Source: Wenyingzhuangia heitensis (GTDB taxonomy: Bacteria; Bacteroidota; Bacteroidia; Flavobacteriales; Flavobacteriaceae). From it: DNA of 64,000 nucleotides. The notes beneath the pieces were generated by a model, which was not told where the DNA came from, made no database searches, and was given only the letters and a program-made list of their open reading frames with translations. Position 1 is the stretch's first letter, and every line of letters begins with the position of its first letter. The stretch is from NCBI RefSeq assembly GCF_011762155.1, contig NZ_JAASQL010000003.1:62001-126000 (forward strand). The letters run 5' to 3'. This document shows, piece after piece, positions 1 through 9,894 of the stretch. The translations under genes were made by a program, and so were the position numbers.

Positions 1-1552
1 TGGCAACTCTTTGACGTTGTCCACCTGAAAGTGAATTCCCTCCATCTCCTACATTACTTTGATATCCTTTTTCAAATTCTGTAATAAAGTTGTGAGCATT
101 TGCAATTTTTGCAGCTCTTACCACATCTTCTTGAGAAGCTTCATCTACACCCAATGATATATTATTTGATATAGTATCGTTAAATAGTATTGAATCTTGT
201 GCTACAATTCCCATTTGACTTCTTAAAGACTTTGTGGTAACTTCTTTAATATCTAAACCATCAAATGTAATTCTACCTTCATTCACATCATAAAACCTAG
301 TTACTAAATTTGCCAATGTAGATTTACCACTACCAGACTCTCCTACCAAAGCTATTGTTTTTCCTTTAGGAACGGTTAAATTAAAATCTCTTAGTACATA
401 TTCATTATCATATTTAAAAGAGACATTTTCAAATCTAATTTCTTTATTAAATCCATCAATCACTTTGGCTCCTTCTTTATCTTTTAATGGGTTTAAAGCA
501 TCCAGAATAAAACGTACTCTTTCAGAAGCAGCATTTCCTCCTTGAATTGCGTGACTTGCTTTTGCCATAGCTTTTGCTGGCGTTAAAATTTGATAAGCCA
601 GCCCCATATAAGTAATGAATGCTCCACCAGTCAAACTCTCTTCTACTAACACTAAAGTTCCTCCATAAACAAATAAAATAGAGATTGTAAAAACTCCTAA
701 AAATTCACTCAGTGGCCCTGCCATAGCCATTCTAGCACCAATTACATTATTCATATAATTAATCTGTTCCGCTTGTTTGCTAAATTTATTTTTAAAAAAA
801 GTTTCTGCTGTAAAGTTTTTAATAATCTTTATTCCCCCAAGTGTTTCTTCTATTTTAGAAAGTAAATTTCCTTCCATAGCAAAAATATCACCAGAAATAC
901 TCTTTATCGTTCTACCTAATCTTGATATTAACAAACCAGCTATTGGTAGGAATACTAACACAAAAATGGTTAACTTCCAACTAATCCATAGCATTGCTCC
1001 TAAAGTAAATAACAATGTTAAAGGCTCTCTACCAATCATCATAATTGCATTCATAAATGATGTCTTAATGGTCGTAATATCAGCTGTCATTCTAGATATT
1101 AAGTCCCCTTTTTTCTCTCCTGAAAAGAAAGAAACATTTAAAGAAGTAACTTTATTATAAACATCATTCCTTAAATCTTTTAAAACTCCATTATTTAAAT
1201 AGGTCATATAGACCATAGATAAGTATGCAAATAAATTCTTTAAAAAGAAGGCTATGATCATAAAAATCATCATCCAAATTAAAGTACTAAAAGCTCCTTT
1301 TTCTTGCGTATTTGTTGTTATAAAATAATTAAGAAAATCTTCTAAACTATCTTTATTTAAGCTACTAAAACCAGTAAAAACAGGTTTTTCATACACTTTT
1401 TCTGATTCTTTAAAAAGTACATTCATAACTGGCATTAGAGACAACATAGACAATGCCGAAAAAAAGGAGTATAAAAAGTTAAAGAAAATACTTGAGAAAA
1501 AATTTAGCTTATAAGGAGCCAAGTATTTAAAAAAATGCTTTAGGTTATTCAT
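1..1552 (-). CDS. MsbA-like ABC exporter, membrane plus ATPase domains (C-terminus beyond window)
   Basis: The reading frame opens with ATG at 1552 and runs off the left edge after 517 codons, so the gene is partial only because of the window. An N-terminal membrane region of about 330 residues with several hydrophobic helices is followed by a nucleotide-binding domain: Walker A (GESGSGKST) near residue 400, the Q-loop near 446, and the LSGGQ signature at about 507; Walker B and the H-loop lie outside. This half-transporter architecture is typical of homodimeric lipid or lipid-glycan flippases (MsbA family). Lying beside a large glycosyltransferase island, it may flip lipid A-core or another lipid-linked glycan across the inner membrane; that substrate is inferred. 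Multidrug export is the main alternative. Confidence 0.9.
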   Translation of the reverse strand, partial: MNNLKHFFKYLAPYKLNFFSSIFFNFLYSFFSALSMLSLMPVMNVLFKESEKVYEKPVFTGFSSLNKDSLEDFLNYFITTNTQEKGAFSTLIWMMIFMIIAFFLKNLFAYLSMVYMTYLNNGVLKDLRNDVYNKVTSLNVSFFSGEKKGDLISRMTADITTIKTSFMNAIMMIGREPLTLLFTLGAMLWISWKLTIFVLVFLPIAGLLISRLGRTIKSISGDIFAMEGNLLSKIEETLGGIKIIKNFTAETFFKNKFSKQAEQINYMNNVIGARMAMAGPLSEFLGVFTISILFVYGGTLVLVEESLTGGAFITYMGLAYQILTPAKAMAKASHAIQGGNAASERVRFILDALNPLKDKEGAKVIDGFNKEIRFENVSFKYDNEYVLRDFNLTVPKGKTIALVGESGSGKSTLANLVTRFYDVNEGRITFDGLDIKEVTTKSLRSQMGIVAQDSILFNDTISNNISLGVDEASQEDVVRAAKIANAHNFITEFEKGYQSNVGDGGNSLSGGQRQRVA

Positions 1553-1753
1553 TTAAATTAATTTGTTAATGCAAATTTATATATTTTATAATTGTAACTA
1601 GCCTTAATTTTATCTTAAAACTTTAAAACTATAAAGCAAACCTTCAAAATATATCCGTTATTTTAGCTTTTCTAAATCAACTTTAAATAAAAAAATAATA
1701 TGTTTAGTTTAATAAAACATATATAAATTTATTTTTAGTTTTAAAAAAGTAGT

Positions 1754-2965
1754 ATGAAGATTTTATTTTTAACTGATATTTATAAACATCCTGTAGATCA
1801 TTTGCCTACAAACCACGATTGGTTAGCTAATTTATGGTTTTCGAATAAAAAATATACCATTACTAAAATAAACGATATTCTAAAACCGAACGAGTCTAAT
1901 ATAGGACCAGAACTCCCAAAGAAACCCTATACTTCCGTACTAAAAAACTCTTCTATTACTAAAATAACTAATTATTTAAAAGAAACAATCCCCTCTTTTG
2001 ATTACGTTATAGCTTTTGAATGCTGTGAAGAAACTCGCATTATTTTAGAACAAATACACCCTAAAATTATTTATATTTATTTTAGTCCACTAAGGTATTC
2101 TAATAGACAAACCTTTACCTTAAGTTCTAATGATAAAGAATTACAACAAAAAATAGTTGAAGTAAGTAATTTAGGTATTAACTATTATCAACAACAAGCT
2201 AATTACGTTAAAAACCTTGTCAATAACAAACAATCTCCTTTAGATATTCAACCTAAAAGTATCCTTTTAATAGGGCAAGTAGAAGCTGATTTGTCTGTTT
2301 GGGATGGAATAAAGTATACAAACTTAGATGATTATTTTGATGAAATCATTAAGATTGCTTCTAACTATAATACTATTTATTACAAGCCACATCCCTTTGC
2401 TAAAAAAAATAACGATAAAATTGCAAACGCAACAAATATTATTAACACTGATATAGAAATTTACAGACTTCTTAGTTCTGATTGTATAGAGCACGTAATT
2501 ACAGTATCTTCTAGCGTTGCCAAGGAAGCCAAATTCTTTAACAAAAAAGTAACACAGTTTTCTAGCTTATATATATCTGATGATTGTAAAAGCGTTCCCT
2601 ACACAATGGACGAAAATTTTTGGAATTATATGTTTGATACCTCTAACAATAGCCTTTCAAAACAATTAACTATTGACTACCTTGATATTAGACCTATAAG
2701 AAACACTTATTGGGGTTACAAGTTTATACTAGAATTAGAACTCAAACCTCATGAAGTTTATAAAACACTATTAGAGTCCATAAATAACGATTTAGTTAAA
2801 ACTCAACAACTAGCGACTGAACTAAGCAACAATATAGAAAAGATCACCAAAGAACAGTGTAAAACTAAAATTGATATAATAAAACTTCAAAATAAAAGTA
2901 TATTATACATCCTTAGTAAAACAGTAAAAAAAATTAAAAAAAATTATATTAAAAAAAACAGGTAA
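1754..2965 (+). CDS. KpsC/KpsS-like capsular polysaccharide-type protein (probable glycosyltransferase)
   Basis: A 403-residue soluble protein starting at ATG 1754. The central part carries features resembling the capsule-synthesis (KpsC/KpsS) superfamily: a GQ-x-EAD segment at residues 174-179, a KPHP motif at 211-214, and an SSSVAKEA segment at 252-259 of the kind that binds the sugar nucleotide in these GT-B enzymes. The C-terminal 60 residues are lysine-rich and probably helical. It is transcribed away from the MsbA-like exporter and towards a GT2 gene. The family assignment rests on motif recognition only; a generic GT-B transferase is the alternative. A Kdo-type sugar donor is possible by analogy but not shown. 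Confidence 0.55.
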   Translation: MKILFLTDIYKHPVDHLPTNHDWLANLWFSNKKYTITKINDILKPNESNIGPELPKKPYTSVLKNSSITKITNYLKETIPSFDYVIAFECCEETRIILEQIHPKIIYIYFSPLRYSNRQTFTLSSNDKELQQKIVEVSNLGINYYQQQANYVKNLVNNKQSPLDIQPKSILLIGQVEADLSVWDGIKYTNLDDYFDEIIKIASNYNTIYYKPHPFAKKNNDKIANATNIINTDIEIYRLLSSDCIEHVITVSSSVAKEAKFFNKKVTQFSSLYISDDCKSVPYTMDENFWNYMFDTSNNSLSKQLTIDYLDIRPIRNTYWGYKFILELELKPHEVYKTLLESINNDLVKTQQLATELSNNIEKITKEQCKTKIDIIKLQNKSILYILSKTVKKIKKNYIKKNR

Positions 2966-3122
2966 GTTCTTTTACTATTATTTGTCTACTTTTAGAATTC
3001 ATCATAAAGTATTATACCTTTATCAAAAACAATCTTTTTCTAATAGAAATTTTAGTTTTTAATACTATTTCCTTCATTATATATAACAATACTTGAAGCA
3101 GTATCTATTTAATATATCCATT

Positions 3123-3968
3123 TTATGTTTTTTCCATAAATTTATTTAATTCACTTTTAGATGTAAATAAAATCAATACATTAAACAGTAACTTGATTAT
3201 TTTCCACGAATATATTTTTTGACTAAAGTAAATAAAATGCTTTAACCTCTTTGGACTTATCCTTGATAATTTACTTTCATAAAAATCATCGAAAAAAGAG
3301 TCAAAATAAGAGTTTAAAGTAAAATTTCGCTCATTATAATAAAGATCCAAGTTTTTGGGATCAGCTGATATTCCTGAAAAATCATATTTACAGATAAAAA
3401 GCTCAATTTTTTTATAAGAAATACTATTCAAGCAGATGTTTCTTATAAAAAACTCCCAATCAGAACAAATTTTATAATCTTCATTATAAAAAAAGGTTTC
3501 ATAAAACAATTGTTTCCTAATGAAAGCTGCTTGATGATTAATTCCTCCAACTCTTAAAAAACTATAAGTCATTTTTTTGGGAGGGAATTCTTCTCTCTCA
3601 TAACCATCATCATTATAATATAATGTATTTCCATATACTAAATCTATACTTTGATTTAGTTCTGGTACAATTTTCTCTAAAACAAAATCATCGTAAAAAA
3701 TATCTCCACTATTCATAAAAATAACATATTCATTAGAAGCCATTTTTATTCCTTTATTCATAGCATTGTATACACCTTTATCTTTTTCAGATATATACTT
3801 GTCTTTTCTTTTACATCTTTCAATAACATTTTTTGAATCATCATCACTATTTCCGTCAACTATAATAAACTCAAACTCTTTATAACTCTGATTTTCAACA
3901 CTATTAATAGTCTTTACTAATCCTTTTTCATTGTTATAATTAATTGTAATTATTGATACCTTATTCAT
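3123..3968 (-). CDS. GT2-family glycosyltransferase (WcaE-like)
   Basis: A 281-residue GT-A-fold inverting glycosyltransferase. The N-terminal strand SIITINYNN, the nucleotide-binding VDGNSDD (37-43), the EKDKGVYNAMN segment (61-71) and the MNSGD metal-binding motif (85-89, in place of a classical DxD) match the WcaE-like branch of GT2. No membrane helix is evident, so it should act at the cytoplasmic face of the inner membrane on a lipid-linked acceptor. Its start overlaps the stop of the upstream GT4 gene by 4 bp (ATGA type), so the two are translationally coupled. Donor and acceptor cannot be read from the sequence. Confidence 0.88.
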   Translation of the reverse strand: MNKVSIITINYNNEKGLVKTINSVENQSYKEFEFIIVDGNSDDDSKNVIERCKRKDKYISEKDKGVYNAMNKGIKMASNEYVIFMNSGDIFYDDFVLEKIVPELNQSIDLVYGNTLYYNDDGYEREEFPPKKMTYSFLRVGGINHQAAFIRKQLFYETFFYNEDYKICSDWEFFIRNICLNSISYKKIELFICKYDFSGISADPKNLDLYYNERNFTLNSYFDSFFDDFYESKLSRISPKRLKHFIYFSQKIYSWKIIKLLFNVLILFTSKSELNKFMEKT

Positions 3969-5104
3969 GAATTATTTTTTAATACACTTTTATAAACTTT
4001 ACTACATTCTTCTGTGGCAATATCCCAGTTAAATAGTTGAATTCTTTTATACCCCAAATCAATATGCTTTTTTCGTTTTTCTGAATTATTTATTAGCATC
4101 ACTATTTTGTCTCTCAAATCTTCTACACTATCTTTCTCATAATAAACACCTGCATTATCAGAAACCTCAGGAAATGAGCTATAATTTGTTAAAACAACAG
4201 GACACCCACAATACATAGCCTCTAAAACAGGAATACCGAACCCTTCATATTTAGAAGGAAACACAAAACACAATGCTTTATTATATATTGTACCTAATTC
4301 ATTTTCCTTAAAATCATATTGATTTACTTGATTCATTATCCCTAAAGCTTTAAACTTACCACACTCTTCTTCTGTAAACTCACCAGCCCCAGCAAATAAA
4401 ACACTAATACTAGCATCATTTTTTAAAATTGGTGTAACAGAATCTAAAAAAAACTCGAAATTTTTATATGTAGCTCTACTTCCTACGTATAGGATATATT
4501 TCTGAGGAAGTTTTATGCTTGGTATATTAAAATCCGATTTTTTGATTGATTGTCCATGATAAACAACTTCAATTTTTTTCTCATCAATTTCAGGATAAAA
4601 TCTTAAAATATCTTTTTTAGTGTTTTTTGAAACAGCTATAATTTTAGAAGCTTTTTTTAATAGAATCTCTTTATTCTGAACTACATTAAAAGAATCATCT
4701 TGAAAATATTCCGGAAACAATTCATGAATCATGTCGTAAACTGTTACTACAAAAGGCTTGTCACCTATGTAATCCAAAAAATAAGGATTATAATAAGTCG
4801 TTACAAAGACATCAAATTCTCCTTTAGTTAATTTACTTATTGTTTTTTTTATATTTTTTTTATCATAATAATCTCTTAAATTTTTACCTAGGAGTTTCAT
4901 AAGTAAATAAATAAAATTATGTAAAATTTGCTTAGGTCCTATTAGAATACTTTCATTAAAGTATATATTTCTTGAATTATAAATAGGATTTATAATTTTA
5001 TTATTTGTTTGTTTTTCTATTCTAGAAAATATTTCTGTATAGTATCTTGATATACCTCCATATTTCTGAAAGTTAAATACTTGGGGATCTATTAAAAGTT
5101 TCAT
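3965..5104 (-). CDS. GT4-family glycosyltransferase
   Basis: A 379-residue GT-B-fold retaining transferase. It has the acceptor-side KYGGISRY segment near residue 14, the donor-domain opening YVGSRATYKN around 206-215, and the E-x7-E motif (E287 and E295 within EGFGIPVLEAM) that binds the nucleotide-sugar diphosphate. Length and layout are normal for GT4 mannosyl- or rhamnosyltransferase-like enzymes. It is the first gene of a two-gene unit with the overlapping GT2 gene, and is divergent from the next GT4 gene at 5386. Specificity is not predictable. Confidence 0.9.
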   Translation of the reverse strand: MKLLIDPQVFNFQKYGGISRYYTEIFSRIEKQTNNKIINPIYNSRNIYFNESILIGPKQILHNFIYLLMKLLGKNLRDYYDKKNIKKTISKLTKGEFDVFVTTYYNPYFLDYIGDKPFVVTVYDMIHELFPEYFQDDSFNVVQNKEILLKKASKIIAVSKNTKKDILRFYPEIDEKKIEVVYHGQSIKKSDFNIPSIKLPQKYILYVGSRATYKNFEFFLDSVTPILKNDASISVLFAGAGEFTEEECGKFKALGIMNQVNQYDFKENELGTIYNKALCFVFPSKYEGFGIPVLEAMYCGCPVVLTNYSSFPEVSDNAGVYYEKDSVEDLRDKIVMLINNSEKRKKHIDLGYKRIQLFNWDIATEECSKVYKSVLKNNS

Positions 5105-5385
5105 TTACATAATTATTTTAACACTACTATTCTTTAAATTTTTACTTTCTTTTATCAATACAACCCTATTTTTCTTGCTACATTTATCACAAAAAAATGT
5201 AAATCATATGTCTAAAATTTCAATTTTTGATTACAGTTAAACCTTTTTTATCATTCTTTCATTTTCAACTTAAAATATAAACATTTTGTCAATCAGCACA
5301 ACTTGTTGATCTAACATTTTCCAAAATAATCGAAACACCAAATTTAAACTTAAAATGATTACTTTTATCTTTTTAATTAAAAAAA
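5105..5385. other. AT-rich divergent intergenic region
   Basis: A 281-bp spacer between two divergent GT4 genes. It must hold the promoters of both, but no convincing TTTG-N19-TAnnTTTG pair was found by eye on either strand. No RNA gene, repeat or small conserved reading frame is apparent. Confidence 0.5.
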
Positions 5386-6624
5386 ATGACTAAAATAGCT
5401 ATCGTAATACAACGATATGGAGACGAAATCAATGGAGGGGCAGAAACACACGCTAGACTTTTAGCTAAAAAACTAAGCATTGATTATGAAATTACTATTC
5501 TAACAACAAAAGCAGTAGATCACTCTAATTGGAAAGATTATTACTCTGAAGATTTAGAATATATAGATAATATTAAAACAAAACGTTTTTCTTGTACTTC
5601 ATCTAAACCAGATAAAAAATTCAGAAAATATAGACGAATTATTCTTAAAAGAACAAAATTTCAACAATTATTATCCAAAGTAGGTCTTTATTCATTTTTT
5701 AATAAAAGAAAATATTTTGAAGCAACAGAAAAGGAAAATGATCTCTGGTTAAAATCAGTTGGGCCTAATAGCCCCGAATTAGTTGAATATATCTATACAA
5801 ATAAAGACCAGTATGATTGTTTTATTTTTTTCACATATCTATATTACACAACAGTTGAAGGCTTAAAAATTGTAGGCAACAAAAGTATATACGTACCCAC
5901 AGCACATGATGAACCAGAATTTTATGCATCTGTTTACAACAGTACTTATAAAAATGCGAAATTCATAATGTACAACACTTCTTTTGAAAAAAAGCTTATA
6001 GAGGCAAACCATAAAATAGCAAAAACAAAACGTAATAATATTGCAGGAATTGGACTAGAACAAGTTAATTATAATCAACAACCTGAGCACAACTACTCAT
6101 TTAAATATCTGTTATATATAGGTAGAATTGAAGGAGGAAAAGGGTGCTTTGAACTTTATGATTTTTTCAATAAATTTAAAGTATCAAATCCTAATTTAAA
6201 GTTAAAGTTAATTTTTGTTGGAAAGAAAAACCCTAAGCTACTTCCTAATAATGATATAATTTTCACTGGATTTGTTTCAAATAATGTAAAACAACATCTT
6301 TTATTAAATTGTGAAGCTTTGATAATCCCATCATATTATGAAAGTTTATCCATGGTTACACTAGAAGCTATGTTTGAAAAAAAGATAGTTATTGCTAATG
6401 GGAATTGTGAAGTTCTAAAAAATCATATTACAAATAGCGATTCTGGATTTTACTATCATAATGAAAATGAATTTTACAATACCATCAATAAATTAATGAG
6501 TCTTTCTGAACATGAATTAAAACAACATGGAGAGAAAGCAAGGAAGTATGTTAAACAGAATTACACTTGGCCACATATTATAGAAAAATTTGACTCAGCT
6601 ATTAAGTTTATTAAAAATTCTTAA
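5386..6624 (+). CDS. GT4-family glycosyltransferase
   Basis: A 412-residue GT-B transferase. The N-terminal GGAETHARLLAKKL motif (about 17-30) is the classic acceptor-domain glycine-rich loop. The donor domain begins with LLYIGRIEGGKG, and the E-x7-E motif appears as YYESLSMVTLEAM. Residues 80-130 are a lysine/arginine-rich insertion that may lie against the membrane surface. It is a single-gene unit, divergent from the GT4-GT2 pair and convergent with the next GT4 gene. Substrate unknown. Confidence 0.9.
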   Translation: MTKIAIVIQRYGDEINGGAETHARLLAKKLSIDYEITILTTKAVDHSNWKDYYSEDLEYIDNIKTKRFSCTSSKPDKKFRKYRRIILKRTKFQQLLSKVGLYSFFNKRKYFEATEKENDLWLKSVGPNSPELVEYIYTNKDQYDCFIFFTYLYYTTVEGLKIVGNKSIYVPTAHDEPEFYASVYNSTYKNAKFIMYNTSFEKKLIEANHKIAKTKRNNIAGIGLEQVNYNQQPEHNYSFKYLLYIGRIEGGKGCFELYDFFNKFKVSNPNLKLKLIFVGKKNPKLLPNNDIIFTGFVSNNVKQHLLLNCEALIIPSYYESLSMVTLEAMFEKKIVIANGNCEVLKNHITNSDSGFYYHNENEFYNTINKLMSLSEHELKQHGEKARKYVKQNYTWPHIIEKFDSAIKFIKNS

Positions 6625-6666
6625 TTCTGATCTAGTCTAGCTAAACGACTATTATTTTAAAACTGT

Positions 6667-7776
6667 TTAATTATTTTTTATTAATAAAGATTGATATATC
6701 TTATAATATTGAGAAGCCATTACTTTATAATCAAATTCTTTAGATCTATTAATTAACTGCTCTCTCATTTTCTGGGGACTAGCATCAAACAATTCCACTC
6801 CTCTCTTGTAACTAGCTACCATGTTTTTAGTTTCAAAATCATCAAAATAAAAAGCAACATCACCACCTATTTCTGGCAAACTGGTTAGTTTGCTTAAAAA
6901 GACAGGTTTTCCAAAGCACATAGCCTCTATAGGAGGTATTCCAAAACCTTCTGCTGTAGAAGGGTGACACATAACCTTACAATTTTGTATCAAAGCCCAC
7001 TTTTGCTCATCAGACACATGGTAACAAAAATGCACACGGTCTGTAAGTTCTAGTTTTTGTATTTCTATTTGAATTTCCTTAGCATAAAACTGATTTTCCC
7101 CTGAAACGACAAAAACCAAATCTTCTTTAATATAAGGCAACATTTTAACCAAAGACAATTGATTTTTTTTGGCAAACAAAACTCCTATGTTTAAAACATA
7201 ATTTTTCTCTTTTAAAAAAGAAAAGGCTCCTAAATCGTAATTAACTTTAGTGTCTGGAAAAGAAATCCCATTATGTACAACTTTAACTTTAGGTTCTTTA
7301 TCAAAAGAAAACAGACTTTTATTAGACAAAAAATCTTGCTTTACAAACTCTGATATACAAACAATAACATCCGCATTTTTTAAGTTTTTGCGGACCTTGT
7401 TTAACTCTTTTTTATATTTTTTTTCAGAAATATTTTCATGCAGAAAATTTAAATCATGTAGTGTTACAATTTTTTTCTGACAAAATCTTTTAAATCTAAA
7501 ATATGAAGATAACTGATGACTTGTATGTAACACATCGTAACTAAAACTATAAAAAGGAACAATTTTATGAAAAGACTCTCTTTTTATTAATGGAAAGCTA
7601 GTATTTAAGTTTTTCAAAGGAGTTAACGGACCATATAAATCTATTTTACTTTTAGATTCTTTGGTTACTATCTCCGATAAGCCTTTAGCAAGGTTTTTAA
7701 AAACATTTGCAATCCCTGAATTGGAATATCTCAGCCTTTCTAGATCTACTAAAACTTTTATTTTTTTCTTTTTCAT
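6667..7776 (-). CDS. GT4-family glycosyltransferase
   Basis: A 369-residue GT-B transferase related to the mannosyltransferase-like GT4 group. It has HDLNFLH in the acceptor domain, VLNIGVLFAKKNQ opening the donor domain, and HPSTAEGFGIPPIEAM with the E-x7-E pair, followed by the usual SLPEIGGDVAFYFD. The ATG at 7776 precedes a run of lysines (MKKKKIK). It faces away from the DUF616 gene at 8080 and converges on the GT4 gene at 5386. Confidence 0.9.
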   Translation of the reverse strand: MKKKKIKVLVDLERLRYSNSGIANVFKNLAKGLSEIVTKESKSKIDLYGPLTPLKNLNTSFPLIKRESFHKIVPFYSFSYDVLHTSHQLSSYFRFKRFCQKKIVTLHDLNFLHENISEKKYKKELNKVRKNLKNADVIVCISEFVKQDFLSNKSLFSFDKEPKVKVVHNGISFPDTKVNYDLGAFSFLKEKNYVLNIGVLFAKKNQLSLVKMLPYIKEDLVFVVSGENQFYAKEIQIEIQKLELTDRVHFCYHVSDEQKWALIQNCKVMCHPSTAEGFGIPPIEAMCFGKPVFLSKLTSLPEIGGDVAFYFDDFETKNMVASYKRGVELFDASPQKMREQLINRSKEFDYKVMASQYYKIYQSLLIKNN

Positions 7777-8079
7777 TCAATTTTCACTCCTAAATAGTTT
7801 ATCTAAACATATGATTTGCTTAAAACAACTCAACACTTTTCGTTAACAATAAATTAACACTTCGTAAAAATATAAAGCAACAAAGATAACACTTATCAAA
7901 CGTCTAGCAAAGCATATAATTGTTCAAGACCTAAAACATAATCTATCAAAATAAGTTTATTCATAACCAAACCATATTTATAGACGTAACTTTAACAAAA
8001 AGGTTGCGTGAAATTTTACTTTCATCAATTACAAATTAATTGTTCCTTTGCTAACAAGTCTAGTACTTAAATAAAACGT
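7777..8079. other. Gene-free divergent intergenic region
   Basis: These 303 bp separate the divergent GT4 and DUF616 genes. The stretch is AT-rich, with no coding potential supported by homology, no hairpin ending in a T-run, and no RNA gene seen. It presumably holds the two promoters, but no clear TAnnTTTG element could be assigned. Confidence 0.5.
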
Positions 8080-8820
8080 ATGAAAACAGTTATATATACT
8101 GCCATTTTCGGAAAAAAAATTGGTCTTTTTAAACAACCTGCATTTAAGAATGTTAAGTATGTATGCTATACAGATCAAGATATTAGCTCTAAACACTGGG
8201 AAGTAAGAAAGGTAGAGCCTTGGTTTGATGACCCTACTAGAAACAATAGGTACGTAAAAATTCTGCCTCATTTATTTTTTAAAGAATACGATCTTAGTAT
8301 TTATCTTGATGTCAATTATTTAATTACGGGTAACGTTCCTTCTCTTTTAAAAAAAGTATACAAAGACAACACCTTTATGTGCTTTAATCACAATAAAATT
8401 ACAGGAGATGCCAGAAATTGTATTTACAAAGAATTAGAACATATTTTGTACTTAGGAGAACTACGTGGTGAGTTTAAAGATGATCCTAAACTCATGAAAG
8501 CTCAATTAGAAAACTATAAATCTGAAGGATATCCTAAAGACAATGGTATGATAAGAGGTTCTGTACTGATAAGAAATCACAACAATACTAAGGTAATTGA
8601 ATTTATGAACGAGTGGTGGCAACAACTAACCTCTTGGAGTCGTAGAGACCAGCTAAGTTGTAATTATGCAGCCTGGAAAACTAATTTCACCATAAACTAT
8701 TTACCTGGTAATGGAGTAAAAAGGAATGACTGGTTTTTAAACTTAGGCTCCAACCGAACAAATTTTAGTCGTAAACTATTTAAAGTAAAACTTAAAAAGC
8801 TATTAAAAGGAACGTATTAA
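8080..8820 (+). CDS. DUF616 / TOD1-MUCI70-type glycosyltransferase-like protein
   Basis: A 246-residue protein with the layout of the DUF616 family (related to plant TOD1/MUCI70): an N-terminal VIYTAIFG strand, KYVCYTDQD, RNNRYVKILPHLFF, and a putative nucleotide/metal segment YLDVNYLITG where relatives more often have D-G-N. Later come NGMIRGSVLIRNH and a conserved W-rich end (EWWQQLTSWSRRDQLS). The DxN motif implies a GT-A-like fold. It sits among glycosyltransferases and converges on the GT4 gene at 8817 with a 4-bp overlap of the 3' ends. Probable sugar transferase; activity in bacteria of this family is poorly characterised. Confidence 0.7.
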   Translation: MKTVIYTAIFGKKIGLFKQPAFKNVKYVCYTDQDISSKHWEVRKVEPWFDDPTRNNRYVKILPHLFFKEYDLSIYLDVNYLITGNVPSLLKKVYKDNTFMCFNHNKITGDARNCIYKELEHILYLGELRGEFKDDPKLMKAQLENYKSEGYPKDNGMIRGSVLIRNHNNTKVIEFMNEWWQQLTSWSRRDQLSCNYAAWKTNFTINYLPGNGVKRNDWFLNLGSNRTNFSRKLFKVKLKKLLKGTY

Positions 8821-9893
8821 ATCAACTCCAAAAGATAATTCTCTACCTTTTGCTGATTTACTTTCGCATCAAAATTTTCTTTAACAAACGTATTTCCTGC
8901 CAGTCCCATTTGAGCTATTAAATCTCTATTTTTTTGCAATTCAACAACATGTTTTACTATTTGCTCAATATTATCTTTTGCTACCAAAAAACCTGTTTTA
9001 TTATCTAAAACCACTTCAGGATTACTACTTACATTATAAGCAATTACAGGTTTTTTAAAGTAGGAAGCTTCTGCAACCACATAACCAAATCCCTCCCAAT
9101 GAGACGTTAACACAAACACATCAATTTGCGACATAAATTCGCTTACCTTAGTAACATAGCCTGTAAACCTAACAACATCTGTTACTTTTAATTGCTCAGC
9201 TTTTTGCTTTAATTCTTGTAACAACCTTCCATCTCCTCCTATTACAATTTCAAAATCTGTTATTTTTTGTTTTAAAACTACGGCCAAATCTAACAACGCT
9301 GTCTGATTTTTTTGATACTCTAACCTCCCTAAATTTCCTATGGTAAAAATATCTTTTGCTTGCTTTTCTTTAAACTTATAATGATTTAACCGCAATCCGT
9401 TATAAATTACTTTTATTTTATCCTCAGGAAACATATTGGCATTTTTCTGGTTAATGGTCTTTTTAGTTTCAAAAGAATTCACCAGTATTTGAGATATTAT
9501 GTTTTTAAAATACCATCTATTTAAAAAATTGTTTTTTATAGGGATTGCACTACCTCTCCGGTAAATAATTGTCTTTACACCTGCCCATTTTGCCGCCAAA
9601 GCACCTACCTTAATATCTTTTGATATATTATAAATGACAGCATTGGGCTTGTCTTTTATAAACAAAAACATTAATTGTAAAATTTTAAAAAGGTTTAAAA
9701 AACTCAAATTCCCAATAGAGATCAATCTAATTTCAATTCCGTCCTTTTCTAATTTTTTACGCAGTTCTCCATTTTTATGACAATAAACAATAACTCTATA
9801 ATCTTTATTATTTAGATAAGATGAGGTTTCTAAATGCCATTTTTCTCCACCTCCCCAGGCCAGTTCAGAATTAAATAAACAAATTGTTTTCAT
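8817..9893 (-). CDS. GT4-family glycosyltransferase
   Basis: A 358-residue GT-B transferase. The glycine-rich acceptor loop is ELAWGGGEKWHLE (about 10-22). The donor domain starts TIGNLGRLEYQKNQ, and the E-x7-E motif is in TSHWEGFGYVVAEAS, followed by SSNPEVV. This arrangement is typical of LPS or O-antigen GT4 enzymes. It begins 1 bp after the stop of the upstream GT4 gene at 9895, so these genes and the GT-D-type gene at 11009 form a tight minus-strand operon. Confidence 0.9.
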   Translation of the reverse strand: MKTICLFNSELAWGGGEKWHLETSSYLNNKDYRVIVYCHKNGELRKKLEKDGIEIRLISIGNLSFLNLFKILQLMFLFIKDKPNAVIYNISKDIKVGALAAKWAGVKTIIYRRGSAIPIKNNFLNRWYFKNIISQILVNSFETKKTINQKNANMFPEDKIKVIYNGLRLNHYKFKEKQAKDIFTIGNLGRLEYQKNQTALLDLAVVLKQKITDFEIVIGGDGRLLQELKQKAEQLKVTDVVRFTGYVTKVSEFMSQIDVFVLTSHWEGFGYVVAEASYFKKPVIAYNVSSNPEVVLDNKTGFLVAKDNIEQIVKHVVELQKNRDLIAQMGLAGNTFVKENFDAKVNQQKVENYLLELI

Positions 9894-9894
9894 A

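Noticed and set aside
777-1160. Plus-strand 127-codon open frame inside the ABC exporter gene
   Set aside because: It is opposite a well-conserved transporter domain and has no recognisable family; it is a shadow of the minus-strand gene.
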